Assembly: GCA_003133345.1 (NCBI GenBank)
Contig: PKXB01000144.1
Location: 201 to 7,388, forward strand
Length of the DNA: 7,188 nt
Source: Hyphomicrobiales bacterium
Lineage (GTDB): Bacteria; Pseudomonadota; Alphaproteobacteria; Rhizobiales; Xanthobacteraceae
Direction: 5' to 3'
A program made the translations under genes and the position numbers. Positions 6,696 to 7,188 of this stretch are shown here, in pieces. The notes under the pieces were generated by a model. The model was given only the letters and a program-made list of their open reading frames with translations, searched no databases and was not told the DNA's origin. Every line of letters starts with the position of its first letter. The first letter of the stretch is position 1.

Positions 6696-7188
6696 CTAGC
6701 CGAACGTCGTCCTTGTTACCCCGCGCTTGGCCTCGCTCAGGGCATTGCCCAGCGCCCGCGCGAAGCTGGCTTTTTCGTCGGGCCCCAGGAAATTCGCAAT
6801 GGCGAGCTGCTTGCCGCGCGAAACCAGGAACAGCCGCTCGATGCCGAATTCCTCGTGCACCACTTTGTCGAGCTTGACCCAGAGCGGATTGAGCACCCAT
6901 TCGCGCGCGCGTCCACGGTGGCAGACCTTGCGCACCTTGAGCGCGTTCGGCGTCACCGTGACCTGCTCGTAAGCGGCGGCGCGGCGGTAGTTGAGCCGGA
7001 ACGCCCAATACAGCAGCAGCACGTCGAGCCCGAAGAAGCCGAAGATAGGCCAGGCGCCGTCGAGCAGGAACACCATCCCGGCGGCGAAGCTCACGGCGCC
7101 GAACGCCGCCATCAGCACCAGAAAGCCGACGCGGCCGAGCGAGCGGTGCGGCGTGAGTACGGCGGAAAAGATCGTGGGTTCGAGGTCG
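6696..7188 (-). CDS. DUF2244 domain membrane protein, 5' end outside the window
   Basis: The visible 163 residues match the DUF2244 family of small integral membrane proteins of unknown function. Reading in frame up to the right edge gives DLEPTIFSAVLTPHRSLGRVG, whose LTPHRSL is a conserved family opening, and no stop is met. The gene therefore continues beyond base 7188, and the internal GTG at 7118 or ATG at 7112 is not the true start. Two adjacent transmembrane segments follow (roughly FLVLMAAFGAVSFAAGMVFL and AWPIFGFFGLDVLLLYWAF). A basic RLNYRRAAAYE and a soluble beta-rich cytoplasmic domain with WVLNPLWVKLD come next. The gene lies 47 bp upstream of the Ada-like gene on the same strand and may be co-transcribed, although that gene may also have its own promoter. 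No function is assigned. Confidence 0.88.
   Translation of the reverse strand, partial: DLEPTIFSAVLTPHRSLGRVGFLVLMAAFGAVSFAAGMVFLLDGAWPIFGFFGLDVLLLYWAFRLNYRRAAAYEQVTVTPNALKVRKVCHRGRAREWVLNPLWVKLDKVVHEEFGIERLFLVSRGKQLAIANFLGPDEKASFARALGNALSEAKRGVTRTTFG

Noticed and set aside
5437..6699. A 420-codon open frame on the plus strand spanning the end of gpmA and the whole Ada-like gene.
   Set aside because: It is antisense to a clear methyltransferase gene with an intact active site and overlaps gpmA in another frame; the translation is low-complexity Arg/Ala-rich and has no family features.

Overview
The window looks like ordinary chromosomal DNA from an alphaproteobacterium of the order Hyphomicrobiales, probably close to the Bradyrhizobium/Rhodopseudomonas/Pseudolabrys group. 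The reasons are the high GC content with strong G/C preference at third codon positions, the protein sequence style, and the order dnaK-dnaJ-pmtA followed by pyrF, dapB and gpmA. From memory, a phospholipid N-methyltransferase gene next to dnaKJ is known in Bradyrhizobium. The exact genus cannot be fixed from sequence reading alone. No mobile element, CRISPR array, rRNA or tRNA was seen, and every identified gene has an intact frame.

Layout, plus strand. The 3' end of dnaK (1-525) is followed by a rho-independent terminator and then dnaJ (674-1828). These encode the Hsp70 chaperone and its J-domain partner. A second, perfect 10-bp hairpin lies inside the last codons of dnaJ. A good promoter-like sequence follows, and then pmtA (1913-2515), which makes phosphatidylcholine by methylating phosphatidylethanolamine. 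A 100-bp gap with two inverted repeats separates this from a tightly packed run: an NADPH-dependent FMN reductase (2616-3197), pyrF (3208-3912, GTG start), a DUF1330 protein (3925-4227), dapB (4285-5100) and gpmA (5120-5743). Gaps in this run are 10-57 bp, so it is probably one operon that combines pyrimidine synthesis, lysine/diaminopimelate synthesis and glycolysis.

Layout, minus strand. A DUF2244 membrane protein enters from the right edge (7188-6696, 5' end outside the window). It is followed by an AraC-HTH/O6-methylguanine-DNA methyltransferase fusion (6648-5746) that lacks the phosphotriester-sensing zinc domain of classical Ada. This gene converges on gpmA with only 2 bp between the two stop codons.

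The genes are mostly housekeeping, and I see no undescribed multi-gene system. The less ordinary content is regulatory: hairpins that appear to divide dnaK, dnaJ and pmtA into separate transcription units, a promoter before pmtA with some sigma-32 character, and a 10-bp-period direct repeat directly in front of the Ada-like gene, which may be leaderless.
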